From: Tubulanus polymorphus
Lineage: Eukaryota; Nemertea; Palaeonemertea; Tubulaniformes; Tubulanidae
Assembly (NCBI RefSeq): GCF_964204645.1
Contig: NC_134028.1
Coordinates: 124,001-188,000 of the forward strand
Direction of reading: 5' to 3'
Length of the DNA stretch: 64,000 nt
A program made the translations under genes and the position numbers. A model generated the notes under the pieces. The model was given only the letters and a program-made list of their open reading frames with translations, had not been told where the DNA came from and did not search any database. This document shows, piece after piece, positions 12,649 to 24,582 of the stretch. The first letter of the stretch is position 1. Each line of letters opens with the position of its first letter.

Positions 12649-13770
12649 CTATCATTTCAGATCGAGTCCATCATCTTCAGGAGCATAAATAGCCAGAAAA
12701 TTCTTAATCTTTCCACCTATCTATTTGAAATCAGTTCAATACGCCTTAGCCCATCTTTTCAGATTGAGTCCATCATCTTCAGAACCAAAGGCAGCCAGAA
12801 AATTCTGATTCTTTCCACCTATCTATTTGAAATCAGTTCAGTTCACCATAACTCATCAATTAAGATAGAATTCATCATCTTTAGGACCCTATTTTGCAAG
12901 AAAAATCTGTATCTTTCAGTCCATCTACTCGAAATCAGTTCAGTTTACCTTAACCTATCATTTCAGATCGAGTCCATCATCTTCAGGAGCATAAATAACC
13001 AGAAGATTCTTAATCTTTCAACCTATCTGTTTGAAATCAGTTCAGTACACCCTAACCCATCAATTAAGATAGAATTCATCATCTTTAGGACCCTATTTTG
13101 CAAGAAAAATCTGTATCTTTCAGTCCATCTACTCGAAATCAGTTCAGTTTACCTTAACCTATCATTTCAGATCGAGTCCATCATCTTCAGGAGCATAAAT
13201 AACCAGAAAATTCTTAATCTTTCCACCTATCTATTTGAAATCAGTTCAATACGCCTTAGCCCATCTTTTCAGATTCAGTCCATCATCTTCAGAACCAAAG
13301 GCAGCCAGAAAATTCTTAATCTTTCCACCTATCTGTTTGAAATCAGTTCAGTTCACCCTAACCCATCAATTTAGATAGAATTCATCATCTTTAGGACCCT
13401 ATTTTGCAAGAAAAACCTGTATCTTTCAGTCCATCTGCTCGAAATCAGTTCAGTTTACCATAACCTATCATTTCAGATCGAGTCCATCATCTTCAGGAGC
13501 ATAAATAGCCAGAAAATTCTTAATCTTTCCACCTATCTATTTGAAATCAGTTCAATACGCCTTAACACATCTTTTCAGATTGAATCCATCATCTTCAGAA
13601 CCAAAAGCAGCCAGAAAATTCTGATTCTTTCAACCTATCTATTTGAAATCAGTTCAGTACACCCTAACCCATCAATTAAGATAGAACTCATCATCTTTAG
13701 GACCCTATTTTGCAAGAAAAATCTGTATCTTTCAGTCCATCTGCTCGAAATCAGTTCAGTTTACCTTAAC
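12649..13770 (+). repeat. 11-monomer higher-order unit, copy 5
   Basis: Full unit with the CACCATAACTC, CCAGAAGATTC, GATTCAG and AATTTAG markers in order. It directly follows the trimer at 12343, so the A-B-C* trimer sits on both sides of the junction. Confidence 0.84.
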
Positions 13771-14586
13771 CTATCATTTCAGATCGAGTCCATCATCTTC
13801 AGGAGCATAAATAACCAGAAGATTCTTAATCTTTCAACCTATCTGTTTGAAATCAGTTCAGTACACCCTAACCCATCAATTAAGATAGAATTCATCATCT
13901 TTAGGACCCTATTTTGCAAGAAAAATCTGTATCTTTCAGTCCATCTACTCGAAATCAGTTCAGTTTACCTTAACCTATCATTTCAGATCGAGTCCATCAT
14001 CTTCAGGAGCATAAATAACCAGAAAATTCTTAATCTTTCCACCTATCTATTTGAAATCAGTTCAATACGCCTTAGCCCATCTTTTCAGATTCAGTCCATC
14101 ATCTTCAGAACCAAAGGCAGCCAGAAAATTCTTAATCTTTCCACCTATCTGTTTGAAATCAGTTCAGTTCACCCTAACCCATCAATTTAGATAGAATTCA
14201 TCATCTTTAGGACCCTATTTTGCAAGAAAAACCTGTATCTTTCAGTCCATCTGCTCGAAATCAGTTCAGTTTACCATAACCTATCATTTCAGATCGAGTC
14301 CATCATCTTCAGGAGCATAAATAGCCAGAAAATTCTTAATCTTTCCACCTATCTATTTGAAATCAGTTCAATACGCCTTAACACATCTTTTCAGATTGAA
14401 TCCATCATCTTCAGAACCAAAAGCAGCCAGAAAATTCTGATTCTTTCAACCTATCTATTTGAAATCAGTTCAGTACACCCTAACCCATCAATTAAGATAG
14501 AACTCATCATCTTTAGGACCCTATTTTGCAAGAAAAATCTGTATCTTTCAGTCCATCTGCTCGAAATCAGTTCAGTTTACCTTAAC
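13771..14586 (+). repeat. Partial 11-monomer unit (last 8 monomers)
   Basis: A'-C, A-B-C*, A-B-C: the last eight monomers of the unit, with the opening A-B-C trimer missing. It is the counterpart of the 8-monomer piece at 10405, which lacks the closing trimer. Confidence 0.8.
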
Positions 14587-17547
14587 CTATCATTTCAGAT
14601 CGAGTCCATCATCTTCAGGAGCATAAATAGCCAGAAAATTCTTAATCTTTCCACCTATCTATTTGAAATCAGTTCAATACGCCTTAACACATCTTTTCAG
14701 ATTGAATCCATCATCTTCAGAACCAAAAGCAGCCAGAAAATTCTTAATCTTTCAACCTATCTATTTGAAATCAGTTCAGTACACCCTAACCCATCAATTA
14801 AGATAGAATTCATCATCTTTAGGACCCTATTTTGCAAGAAAAATCTGTATCTTTCAGTCCATCTACTTGAAATCAGTTCAGTTTACCTTAACCTATCATT
14901 TCAGATCGAGTCCATCATCTTCAGGAGCATAAATAGCCAGAAAATTCTTAATCTTTCCACCTATCTATTTGAAATCAGTTCAATACGCCTTAGCCCATCT
15001 TTTCAGATTGAGTCCATCATCTTCAGAACCAAAGGCAGCCAGAAAATTCTGATTCTTTCAACCTATCTATTTGAAGTCAGTTCAGTTCACCCTAACCCAT
15101 CAATTAAGATAGAATTCATCATCTTTAGGAGCCTATTTTGCAAGAAAAATCTGTATCTTTCAGTCCATCTACTCGAAATCAGTTCAGTTTACCTTAACCT
15201 ATCATTTCAGATCGAGTCCATCATCTTCAGGAGCATAAATAGCCAGAAAATTCTTAATCTTTCCACCTATCCATTTGAAATCAGTTCAGTACACCCTAAC
15301 CCATCAATTAAGATAGAATTCATCATCTTTAGGACCCTATTTTGCAAGAAAAATCTGTATCTTTCAGTCCATCTACTCGAAATCAGTTCAGTTTACCTTA
15401 ACCTATCATTTCAGATCGAGTCCATCATCTTCAGGAGCATAAATAGCCAGAAAATTCATAATCTTTCCACCTATCTATTTGAAATCAGTTCAATACGCCT
15501 TAGCCCATCTTTTCAGATTCAGTCCATCATCTTCAGAACCAAAGGCAGCCAGAAAATTCTGATTCTTTCAACCTATCTATTTGAAATCAGTTCAGTTCAC
15601 CCTAACCCATCAATTAAGATAGAATTCATCATCTTTAGGACCCTATTTTGCAAGAAAAATCTGTATCTTTCAGTCCATCTACTCGAAATCAGTTCAGTTT
15701 ACCTTAACCTATCATTTCAGATCGAGTCCATCATCTTCAGGAGCATAAATAGCCAGAAAATTCTTAATTTTTCCACCTATCCATTTGAAATCAGTTCAGT
15801 ACACCCTAACCCATCAATTAAGATAGAATTCATCATCTTTAGGACCCTATTTTGCAAGAAAAATCTGTATCTTTCAGTCCATCTACTCGAAATCAGTTCA
15901 GTTTACCTTAACCTATCATTTCAGATCGAGTCCATCATCTTCAGGAGCATAAATAGCCAGAAAATTCTTAATCTTTCCACCTATCTATTTGAAATCAGTT
16001 CAATACGCCTTAGCCCATCTTTTCAGATTCAGTCCATCATCTTCAGAACCAAAGGCAGCCAGAAAATTCTGATTCTTTCAACCTATCTATTTGAAATCAG
16101 TTCAGTACACCCTAACCCATCAATTAAGATAGAACTCATCATTTTTAGGACCCTATTTTGCAAGAAAAATCTGTGTCTTTCAGTCCATCTACTCGAAATC
16201 AGTTCAGTCTACCTTAACCTATCATTTCAGATCGAGTCCATCATCTTCAGGAGCATAAATAGCCAGAAAATTCTTAATCTTTCCACCTATCTATTTGAAA
16301 TCAGTTCAATACGCCTTAACACATCTTTTCAGATTGAATCCATCATCTTCAGAACCAAAAGCAGCCAGAAAATTCTGATTCTTTCAACCTATCTATTTGA
16401 AATCAGTTCAGTACACCCTAACCCATCAATTAAGATAGAATTCATCATCTTTAGGACCCTATTTTGCAAGAAAAATCTGTATCTTTCAGTCCATCTACTC
16501 GAAATCAGTTCAGTTTACCTTAACCTATCATTTCAGATCGAGTCCATCATCTTCAGGAGCATAAATAGCCAGAAAATTCTTAATCTTTCCACCTATCTAT
16601 TTGAAATCAGTTCAATACGCCTTAACACATCTTTTCAGATTGAATCCATCATCTTCAGAACCAAAAGCAGCCAGAAAATTCTTAATCTTTCAACCTATCT
16701 ATTTGAAATCAGTTCAGTACACCCTAACCCATCAATTAAGATAGAATTCATCATCTTTATGACCCTATTTTGCAAGAAAAATCTGTATCTTTCAGTCCAT
16801 CTACTCGAAATCAGTTCAGTTTACCTTAACCTATCATTTCAGATCGAGTCCATCATCTTCAGGAGCATAAATAGCCAGAAAATTCTTAATCTTTCCACCT
16901 ATCTATTTGAAATCAGTTCAATACGCCTTAGCCCATCTTTTCAGATTGAGTCCATCATCTTCAGAACCAAAAGCAGCCAGAAAATTCTGATTCTTTCAAC
17001 CTATCTATTTGAAATCAGTTCAGTACACCCTAACCCATCAATTAAGATAGAATTCATCATCTTTAGGACCCTATTTTGCAAGAAAAATCTGTATCTTTCA
17101 GTCCATCTACTCGAAATCAGTTCAATTTACCTTAACCTATCATTTCAGATCGAGTCCATCATCTTCAGGAGCATAAATAGCCAGAAAATTCTTAATCTTT
17201 CCACCTATCTATTTGAAATCAGTTCAATACGCCTTAACAAATCTTTTCAGATTGAATCCATCATCTTCAGAACCAAAAGCAGCCAGAAAATTCTTAATCT
17301 TTCAACCTATCTATTTGAAATCAGTTCAATACGCCTTAACCCATCTTTTCAGATTGAGTCCATCATCTTCAGAACCAAAGGCAGCAAGAAAATTCTGATT
17401 CTTTCAACCTATCTATTTGAAATCAGTTCAGTACACCCTTACCCATCAATTAAGATAGAATTCATCATCTTTAGGACCCTATTTTGCAAGAAAAATCTGT
17501 ATCTTTCAGTCCATCTACTCGAAATCAGTTCAGTTTACCTTAACCTA
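14191..17547 (+). other. Longest stop-free stretch noticed in the monomer frame (1,119 codons), judged non-coding
   Basis: The frame is open from just after the TAG at 14188-14190 to the TAA at 17548-17550. It encodes about 33 imperfect 34-residue repeats of the type SFQIESIIFR...QKILNLSTYLFEISSI. The only in-frame ATG I found (16759) is a point change of AGG in a C monomer near the 3' end. There is no initiation context, no codon-position bias in divergence and no unique flanking exon. I treat it as a consequence of a 102-bp period with a stop-free consensus. A spliced transcript reading through cannot be excluded from sequence alone. Confidence 0.6.
14587..16524 (+). repeat. Mixed trimers and 510-bp A''-C-A-B-C pentamers
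   Basis: Nineteen monomers: two trimers (14587, 14893), then A''-C-A-B-C at 15199-15708 and again at 15709-16218, then a trimer at 16219. The A'' monomers have CTATCCATTTG and a B-like end. Private changes include CTACTTGAAATC (about 14865, loss of a CpG), GAAGTCAG (about 15074) and AGGAGCCTATT (about 15128). No stop codon interrupts the monomer frame in this stretch. Confidence 0.82.
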
Positions 17548-18870
17548 TAATTTCAGATCGAGTCCATCATCTTCAGGAGCATAAATAACCAGAAAATTCT
17601 TAATCTTTCCACCTATCTATTTGAAATCAGTTCAGTAAACCCTAACCCATCAATTAAGATAGAACTCATCATCTTTAGGACCCTATTTTGAAAGAAAAAT
17701 CTGTATCTTTCAGTCCATCTGCTCGAAATCAGTTCAGTTTACCTTAACCTATCATTTCAGATCGAGTCCATCATCTTCAGGAGCATAAATAGCCAGAAAA
17801 TTCTTAATCTTTCCACCTATCCATTTGAAATCAGTTCAATACGCCTTAACCCATCTTTTCAGATTGAATCCATCATCTTCAGAACCAAAAGCAGCCAGAA
17901 AATTCTGATTCTTTCAACCTATCTATTTGAAATCAGTTCAGTACACCCTAACCCATCAATTAAGATAGAACTCATCATCTTTAGGACCCTATTTTGCAAG
18001 AAAAATCTGTATCTTTTAGTCCATCAGCTGGAAATCAGTTCAGTTTACCTTAACCTATCATTTCAGATCGAGTCCATCATCTTCAGGAGCATAAATAGCC
18101 AGAAAATTCTTAATCTTTCCACCTATCTATTTGAAATCAGTTCAATACGCCTTAGCCCATCTTTTCAGATTGAGTCCATCATCTTCAGAACCAAAGGCAG
18201 CCAGAAAATTCTGATTCTTTCCACCCATCTATTTGAAATCAGTTCATTTCACCCTAACCCATCAATTAAGGTAGAATTCATCATCTTTAGGACCCTATTT
18301 TGCAAGAAAAATCTGTATCTTTCAGTCCATCTACTCGAAATCAGTTCAGTCTACCTTAACCTATCATTTCAGATCGAGTCCATCATCTTCAGGAGCATAA
18401 ATAGCCACGAAATTCTTAATCTTTCAACCTATCTGTTTGAAATCAGTTCAGTACACCCTAACCCATCAATTAAGATAGAATTCATCATCTTTAGGACCCT
18501 ATTTTGCAAGAAAAATCTGTATCTTTCAGTCCATCTACTCGAAATCAGTTCAGTTTACCTTAACCTATCATTTCAGATCGAGTCCATCATCTTCAGGAGC
18601 ATAAATAACCAGAAAATTCTTAATCTTTCCACCTATCTATTTGAAATCAGTTCAATACGCCTTAGCCCATCTTTTCAGATTCAGTCCATCATCTTCAGAA
18701 CCAAAGGCAGCCAGAAAATTCTTAATCTTTCCACCTATCTGTTTGAAATCAGTTCAGTTCACCCTAACCCATCAATTTAGATAGAATTCATCATCTTTAG
18801 GACCCTATTTTGCAAGAAAAACCTGTATCTTTCAGTCCATCTGCTCGAAATCAGTTCAGTTTACCTTAAC
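16525..18870 (+). repeat. 23-monomer higher-order unit, copy 4 (dispersed, older)
   Basis: It matches 1123-3468 at +15,402 bp (151 monomers) in order and length, including the CTATAATTTC, TTTTGAAAG, CCATCAGCT and AATTTAG variants. It differs from copies 1-3 at many more sites: CTTAATC for CGTAATC, AACAAATC for AACACATC, GCATAAAT for GCATGAAT, CTTTCAG for CTATCAG and GAAATCAG for GAAATTAG. It also has a private AGG-to-ATG change at 16759. This copy separated before copies 1-3 were duplicated. Confidence 0.83.
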
Positions 18871-21828
18871 CTATCATTTCAGATCGAGTCCATCATCTTC
18901 AGGAGCATAAATAGCCAGAAAATTCTTAATCTTTCCACCTATCTATTTGAAATCAGTTCAATACGCCTTAACACATCTTTTCAGATTGAATCCATCATCT
19001 TCAGAACCAAAAGCAGCCAGAAAATTCTGATTCTTTCAACCTATCTATTTGAAATCAGTTCAGTACACCCTAACCCATCAATTAAGATAGAACTCATCAT
19101 CTTTAGGACCCTATTTTGCAAGAAAAATCTGTATCTTTCAGTCCATCTACTCGAAATCAGTTCAGTTTACCTTAACCTATCATTTCAGATCGAGTCCATC
19201 ATCTTCAGGAGCATAAATAGCCATAAAATTCTTAATCTTTCAACCTATCTATTTGAAATCAGTTCAATACGCCTTAACACATCTTTTCAGATTGAATCCA
19301 TCATCTTCAGAACCAAAAGCAGCCAGAAAATTCTTAATCTTTCCACCTATCTATTTGAAATCAGTTCAATACGCCTTAGCCCATCTTTTCAGATTGAGTC
19401 CATCATCTTCAGAACCAAAGGCAGCCAGAAAATTCTGATTCTTTCCACCCATCTATTTGAAATCAGTTCAGTTCACCCTAACCCATCAATTAAGGTAGAA
19501 TTCATCATCTTTAGGACCCTATTTTGCAAGAAAAATCTGTATCTTTCAGTCCATCTACTCGAAATCAGATCAGTCTACCTTAACCTATCATTTCAGATCG
19601 AGTCCATCATCTTCAGGAGCATAAATAGCCACGAAATTCTTAATCTTTCCACCTATCTATTTGAAATCAGTTCAATACGCCTTAACACATCTTTTCAGAT
19701 TGAATCCATCATCTTCAGAACCAAAAGCAGCCAGAAAATTCTGATTCTTTCAACCTGTCTATTTGAAATCAGTTCAGTACACCCTAACCCATCATTTAAG
19801 ATAGAACTCATCATCTTTAGGACCCTATTTTGCAAGAAAAATCTGTATCTTTCAGTCCATCTGCTCGAAATCAGTTCAGTTTACCTTAACCTATCATTTC
19901 AGATCGAGTCCATCATCTTCAGGAGCATAAATAGCCAGAAAATTCTTAATCTTTCCACCTATCTATTTGAAATCAGTTCAATACGCCTTAACACATCTTT
20001 TCAGATTGAATCCATCATCTTCAGAACCAAAAGCAGCCAGAAAATTCTTAATCTTTCAACCTATCTATTTGAAATCAGTTCAGTACACCCTAACCCATCA
20101 ATTAAGATAGAATTCATCATCTTTAGGACCCTATTTTGCAAGAAAAATCTGTATCTTTCAGTCCATCTACTCGAAATCAGTTCAGTTTACCTTAACCTAT
20201 CATTTCAGATCGAGTCCATCATCTTCAGGAGCATAAATAGCCAGAAAATTCTTAATCTTTCCACCTATCTATTTGAAATCAGTTCAATACGCCTTAGCCC
20301 ATCATTTCAGATCGAGTCCATCATCTTCAGGAGCATAAATAGCCAGAAAATTCTTAATCTTTCCACCTATCCATTTGAAATCAGTTCAATACGCCTTAAC
20401 CCATCTTTTCAGATTGAATCCATCATCTTCAGAACCAAAAGCAGCCAGAAAATTCTGATTCTTTCAACCTATCTATTTGAAATCAGTTCAGTACACCCTA
20501 ACCCATCAATTAAGATAGAACTCATCATCTTTAGGACCCTATTTTGCAAGAAAAATCTGTATCTTTTAGTCCATCAGCTCGAAATCAGTTCAGTTTACCT
20601 TAACCTATCATTTCAGATCGAGTCCATCATCTTCAGGAGCATAAATAGCCAGAAAATTCTTAATCTTTCCACCTATCTATTTGAAATCAGTTCAATACGC
20701 CTTAGCCCATCTTTTCAGATTGAGTCCATCATCTTCAGAACCAAAGGCAGCCAGAAAATTCTGATTCTTTCCACCCATCTATTTGAAATCAGTTCAGTTC
20801 ACCCTAACCCATCAATTAAGGTAGAATTCATCATCTTTAGGACCCTATTTTGCAAGAAAAATCTGTATCTTTCAGTCCATCTACTCGAAATCAGATCAGT
20901 CTACCTTAACCTATCATTTCAGATCGAGTCCATCATCTTCAGGAGCATAAATAGCCACGAAATTCTTAATCTTTCCACCTATCTATTTGAAATCAGTTCA
21001 ATACGCCTTAACACATCTTTTCAGATTGAATCCATCATCTTCAGAACCAAAAGCAGCCAGAAAATTCTGATTCTTTCAACCTGTCTATTTGAAATCAGTT
21101 CAGTACACCCTAACCCATCATTTCAGATAGAACTCATCATCTTTAGGACCCTATTTTGCAAGAAAAATCTGTATCTTTCAGTCCATCTGCTCGAAATCAG
21201 TTCAGTTTACCTTAACCTATCATTTCAGATCGAGTCCATCATCTTCAGGAGCATAAATAGCCAGAAAATTCTTAATCTTTCCACCTATCTATTTGAAATC
21301 AGTTCAATACGCCTTAACACATCTTTTCAGATTGAATCCATCATCTTCAGAACCAAAGGCAGCCAGAAAATTCTTAATCTTTCCACCTATCTGTTTGAAA
21401 TCAGTTCAGTTCACCCTAACCCATCAATTTAGATAGAATTCATCATCTTTAGGACCCTATTTTGCAAAAAAAACCTGTATCTTTCAGTCCATCTGCTCGA
21501 AATCAGTTCAGTTTACCTTAACCTATCATTTCAGATCGAGTCCATCATCTTCAGGAGCATAAATAGCCAGAAAATTCTTAATCTTTCCACCTATCTATTT
21601 GAAATCAGTTCAATACGCCTTAATACATCTTTTCAGATTGAATCCATCATCTTCAGAACCAAAAGCAGCCAGAAAATTCTGATTCTTTCAACCTATCTAT
21701 TTGAAATCAGTTCAGTACACCCTAACCCATCAATTAAGATAGAACTCATCATCTTTAGGACCCTATTTTGCAAGAAAAATCTGTATCTTTCAGTCCATCT
21801 GCTCGAAATCAGTTCAGTTTACCTTAAC
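18871..21828 (+). repeat. Mixed trimer and tetramer segment, 29 monomers
   Basis: Order by start: trimer 18871, tetramer 19177 (CCATAAAATTC type), trimers 19585 and 19891, unusual A-A-B-C tetramer 20197, and trimers 20605, 20911, 21217 and 21523. About 19,340-20,020 and 20,666-21,346 are a near-identical pair 1,326 bp (13 monomers) apart; both carry CAGATCAGTCTACC and CCACGAAATTC. The first of the right-hand markers (CCATAAAATTC, CCACGAAATTC, CCTGTCTATTTG) appear here, so this is the border between the two array dialects. Confidence 0.8.
20197..20604 (+). repeat. A-A-B-C tetramer with chimeric A/A junction
   Basis: A normal A (20197-20298) ending CTTAGC runs into a second A-type monomer that starts with the B-like CCATC but continues CATTTCAGATCGAG. 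The join GCCCATCATTTCAG marks a B-to-A switch within the first few bases of a monomer. The same junction recurs at about 26724 and 29785, so it is a single event copied by later duplication. Confidence 0.82.
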
Positions 21829-23970
21829 CTATCATTTCAGATCGAGTCCATCATCTTCAGGAGCATAAATAGCCAGAAAATTCTTAATCTTTCCACCTAT
21901 CTATTTGAAATCAGTTCAATACGCCTTAACACATCTTTTCAGATTGAATCCATCATCTTCAGAACCAAAAGCAGCCAGAAAATTCTTAATCTTTCAACCT
22001 ATCTATTTGAAATCAGTTCAGTACACCCTAACCCATCAATTAAGATAGAATTAATCATCTTTAGGACCCTATTTTGCAAGAAAAATCTGTATCTTTCAGT
22101 CCATCTACTCGAAATCAGTTCAGTTTACCTTAACCTATCATTTCAGATCGAGTCCATCATCTTCAGGAGCATAAATAGCCAGAAAATTCTTAATCTTTCC
22201 ACCTATCTATTTGAAATCAGTTCAATACGCCTTAACACATCTTTTCAGATTGAATCCATCATCTTCAGAACCAAAAGCAGCCAGAAAATTCTGATTCTTT
22301 CAACCTATCTATTTGAAATCAGTTCAGTACACCCTAACCCATCAATTAAGATAGAACTCATCATCTTTAGGACCCTATTTTGCAAGAAAAATCTGTATCT
22401 TTCAGTCCATCTGCTCGAAATCAGTTCAGTTTACCTTAACCTATCATTTCAGATCGAGTCCATCATCTTCAGGAGCATAAATAGCCAGAAAATTCTTAAT
22501 CTTTCCACCTATCTATTTGAAATCAGTTCAATACGCCTTAACACATCTTTTCAGATTGAATCCATCATCTTCAGAACCAAAAGCAGCCAGAAAATTCTTA
22601 ATCTTTCAACCTATCTATTTGAAATCAGTTCAGTACACCCTAACCCATCAATTAAGATAGAATTCATCATCTTTAGGACCCTATTTTGCAAGAAAAATCT
22701 GTATCTTTCAGTCCATCTACTCGAAATCAGTTCAGTTTACCTTAACCTATCATTTCAGATCGAGTCCATCATCTTCAGGAGCATAAATAGCCAGAAAATT
22801 CTGATTCTTTCCACCTATCTATTTGAAATCAGTTCAGTTCACCCTAACCCATCAATTAAGATAGAATTCATCATCTTTAGGACCCTATTTTGCAAGAAAA
22901 ATCTGTATCTTTCAGTCCATCTACTCGAAATCAGTTCAGTTTACCTTAACCTATCATTTCAGATCGAGTCCATCATCTTCAGGAGCATAAATAGCCAGAA
23001 AATTCTTAATCTTTCCACCTATCCATTTGAAATCAGTTCAGTACACCCTAACCCATCAATTAAGATATAATTCATCATCTTTAGGACCCTATTTTGCAAG
23101 AAAAATCTGTATCTTTCAGTCCATCTACTCGAAATCAGTTCAGTTTACCTTAACCTATCATTTCAGATCGAGTCCATCATCTTCAGGAGCATAAATAGCC
23201 AGAAAATTCTTAATCTTTCCACCTATCTATTTGAAATCAGTTCAATACGCCTTAGCCCATCTTTTCAGATTGAGTCCATCATCTTCAGAACCAAAGGCAG
23301 CCAGAAAATTCTGATTCTTTCCACCTATCTATTTGAAATCAGTTCAGTTCACCCTAACTCATCAATTAAGATAGAATTCATCATCTTTAGGACCCTATTT
23401 TGCAAGAAAAATCTGTATCTTTCAGTCCATCTACTCGAAATCAGTTCAGTTTACCTTAACCTATCATTTCAGATCGAGTCCATCATCTTCAGGAGCATAA
23501 ATAGCCAGAAAATTCTTAATCTTTCCACCTATCTATTTGAAATCAGTTCAATACGCCTTAGCCCATCTTTTCAGATTGAGTCCATCATCTTCAGAACCAA
23601 AGGCAGCCAGAAAATTCTGATTCTTTCAACCTATCTATTTGAAATCAGTTCAGTTCACCCTAACTCATCAATTAAGATAGAATTCATCATCTTTAGGACC
23701 CTATTTTGCAAGAAAAATCTGTATCTTTCAGTCCATCTACTCGAAATCAGTTCAGTTTACCTTAACCTATCATTTCAGATCGAGTCCATCATCTTCAGGA
23801 GCATAAATAACCAGAAAATTCTTAATCTTTCAACCTATCTGTTTGAAATCAGTTCAGTACACCCTAACCCATCAATTAAGATAGAATTCATCATCTTTAG
23901 GACCCTATTTTGCAAGAAAAATCTGTATCTTTCAGTCCATCTACTCGAAATCAGTTCAGTTTACCTTAAC
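21829..23970 (+). repeat. 21-monomer higher-order unit, copy 1 (2,142 bp)
   Basis: Order is three trimers, two dimers (22747 and 22951), two trimers and an A'-C dimer. Markers are GAATTAATCATC at about 22049, the A/B fusion at 22747 with CTGATTCTTTCC, and AAGATATAATTC at about 23061. Copies 2 and 3 lie 10,610 and 12,752 bp downstream. Confidence 0.86.
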
Positions 23971-24582
23971 ATTTCATTTCAGATCGAGTCCATCATCTTC
24001 AGGAGCATAAATAACCAGAAAATTCTTAATCTTTCCACCTATCTATTTGAAATCAGTTCAATACGCCTTAGCCCATCTTTTCAGATTCAGTCCATCATCT
24101 TCAGAACCAAAGGCAGCCAGAAAATTCTTAATCATTCCACCTATCTGTTTGAAATCAGTTCAGTTCACCCTAACCCATCAATTTAGATAGAATTCATCAT
24201 CTTTAGGACCCTATTTTGCATGAAAAACCTGTATCTTTCAGTCCATCTGCTCGAAATCAGTTCAGTTTACCTTAACCTATCATTTCAGATCGAGTCCATC
24301 ATCTTCAGGAGCATAAATAGCCAGAAAATTCTTAATCTTTCCACCTATCTATTTGAAATCAGTTCAATACGCCTTAACACATCTTTTCAGATTGAATCCA
24401 TCATCTTCAGAACCAAAAGCAGCCAGAAAATTCTGATTCTTTCAACCTATCTATTTGAAATCAGTTCAGTACACCCTAACCCATCAATTAAGATAGAACT
24501 CATCATCTTTAGGACCCTATTTTGCAAGAAAAATCTGTATCTTTCAGTCCATCTGCTCGAAATCAGTTCAGTTTACCTTAAC
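23971..24582 (+). repeat. Two trimers at the start of a unit related to 36723 onward
   Basis: The first A opens with ATTTCATTTCAG in place of CTATCATTTCAG. It is followed by the GATTCAG type of B (private CTTAATCATTCC at about 24130) and C* with AATTTAG and TTTTGCATGAAA. These changes recur together at 36723, 42028, 46006 and 56717. The ATG at 24220 is an AAG-to-ATG change that opens the local 428-codon ORF. Confidence 0.82.
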
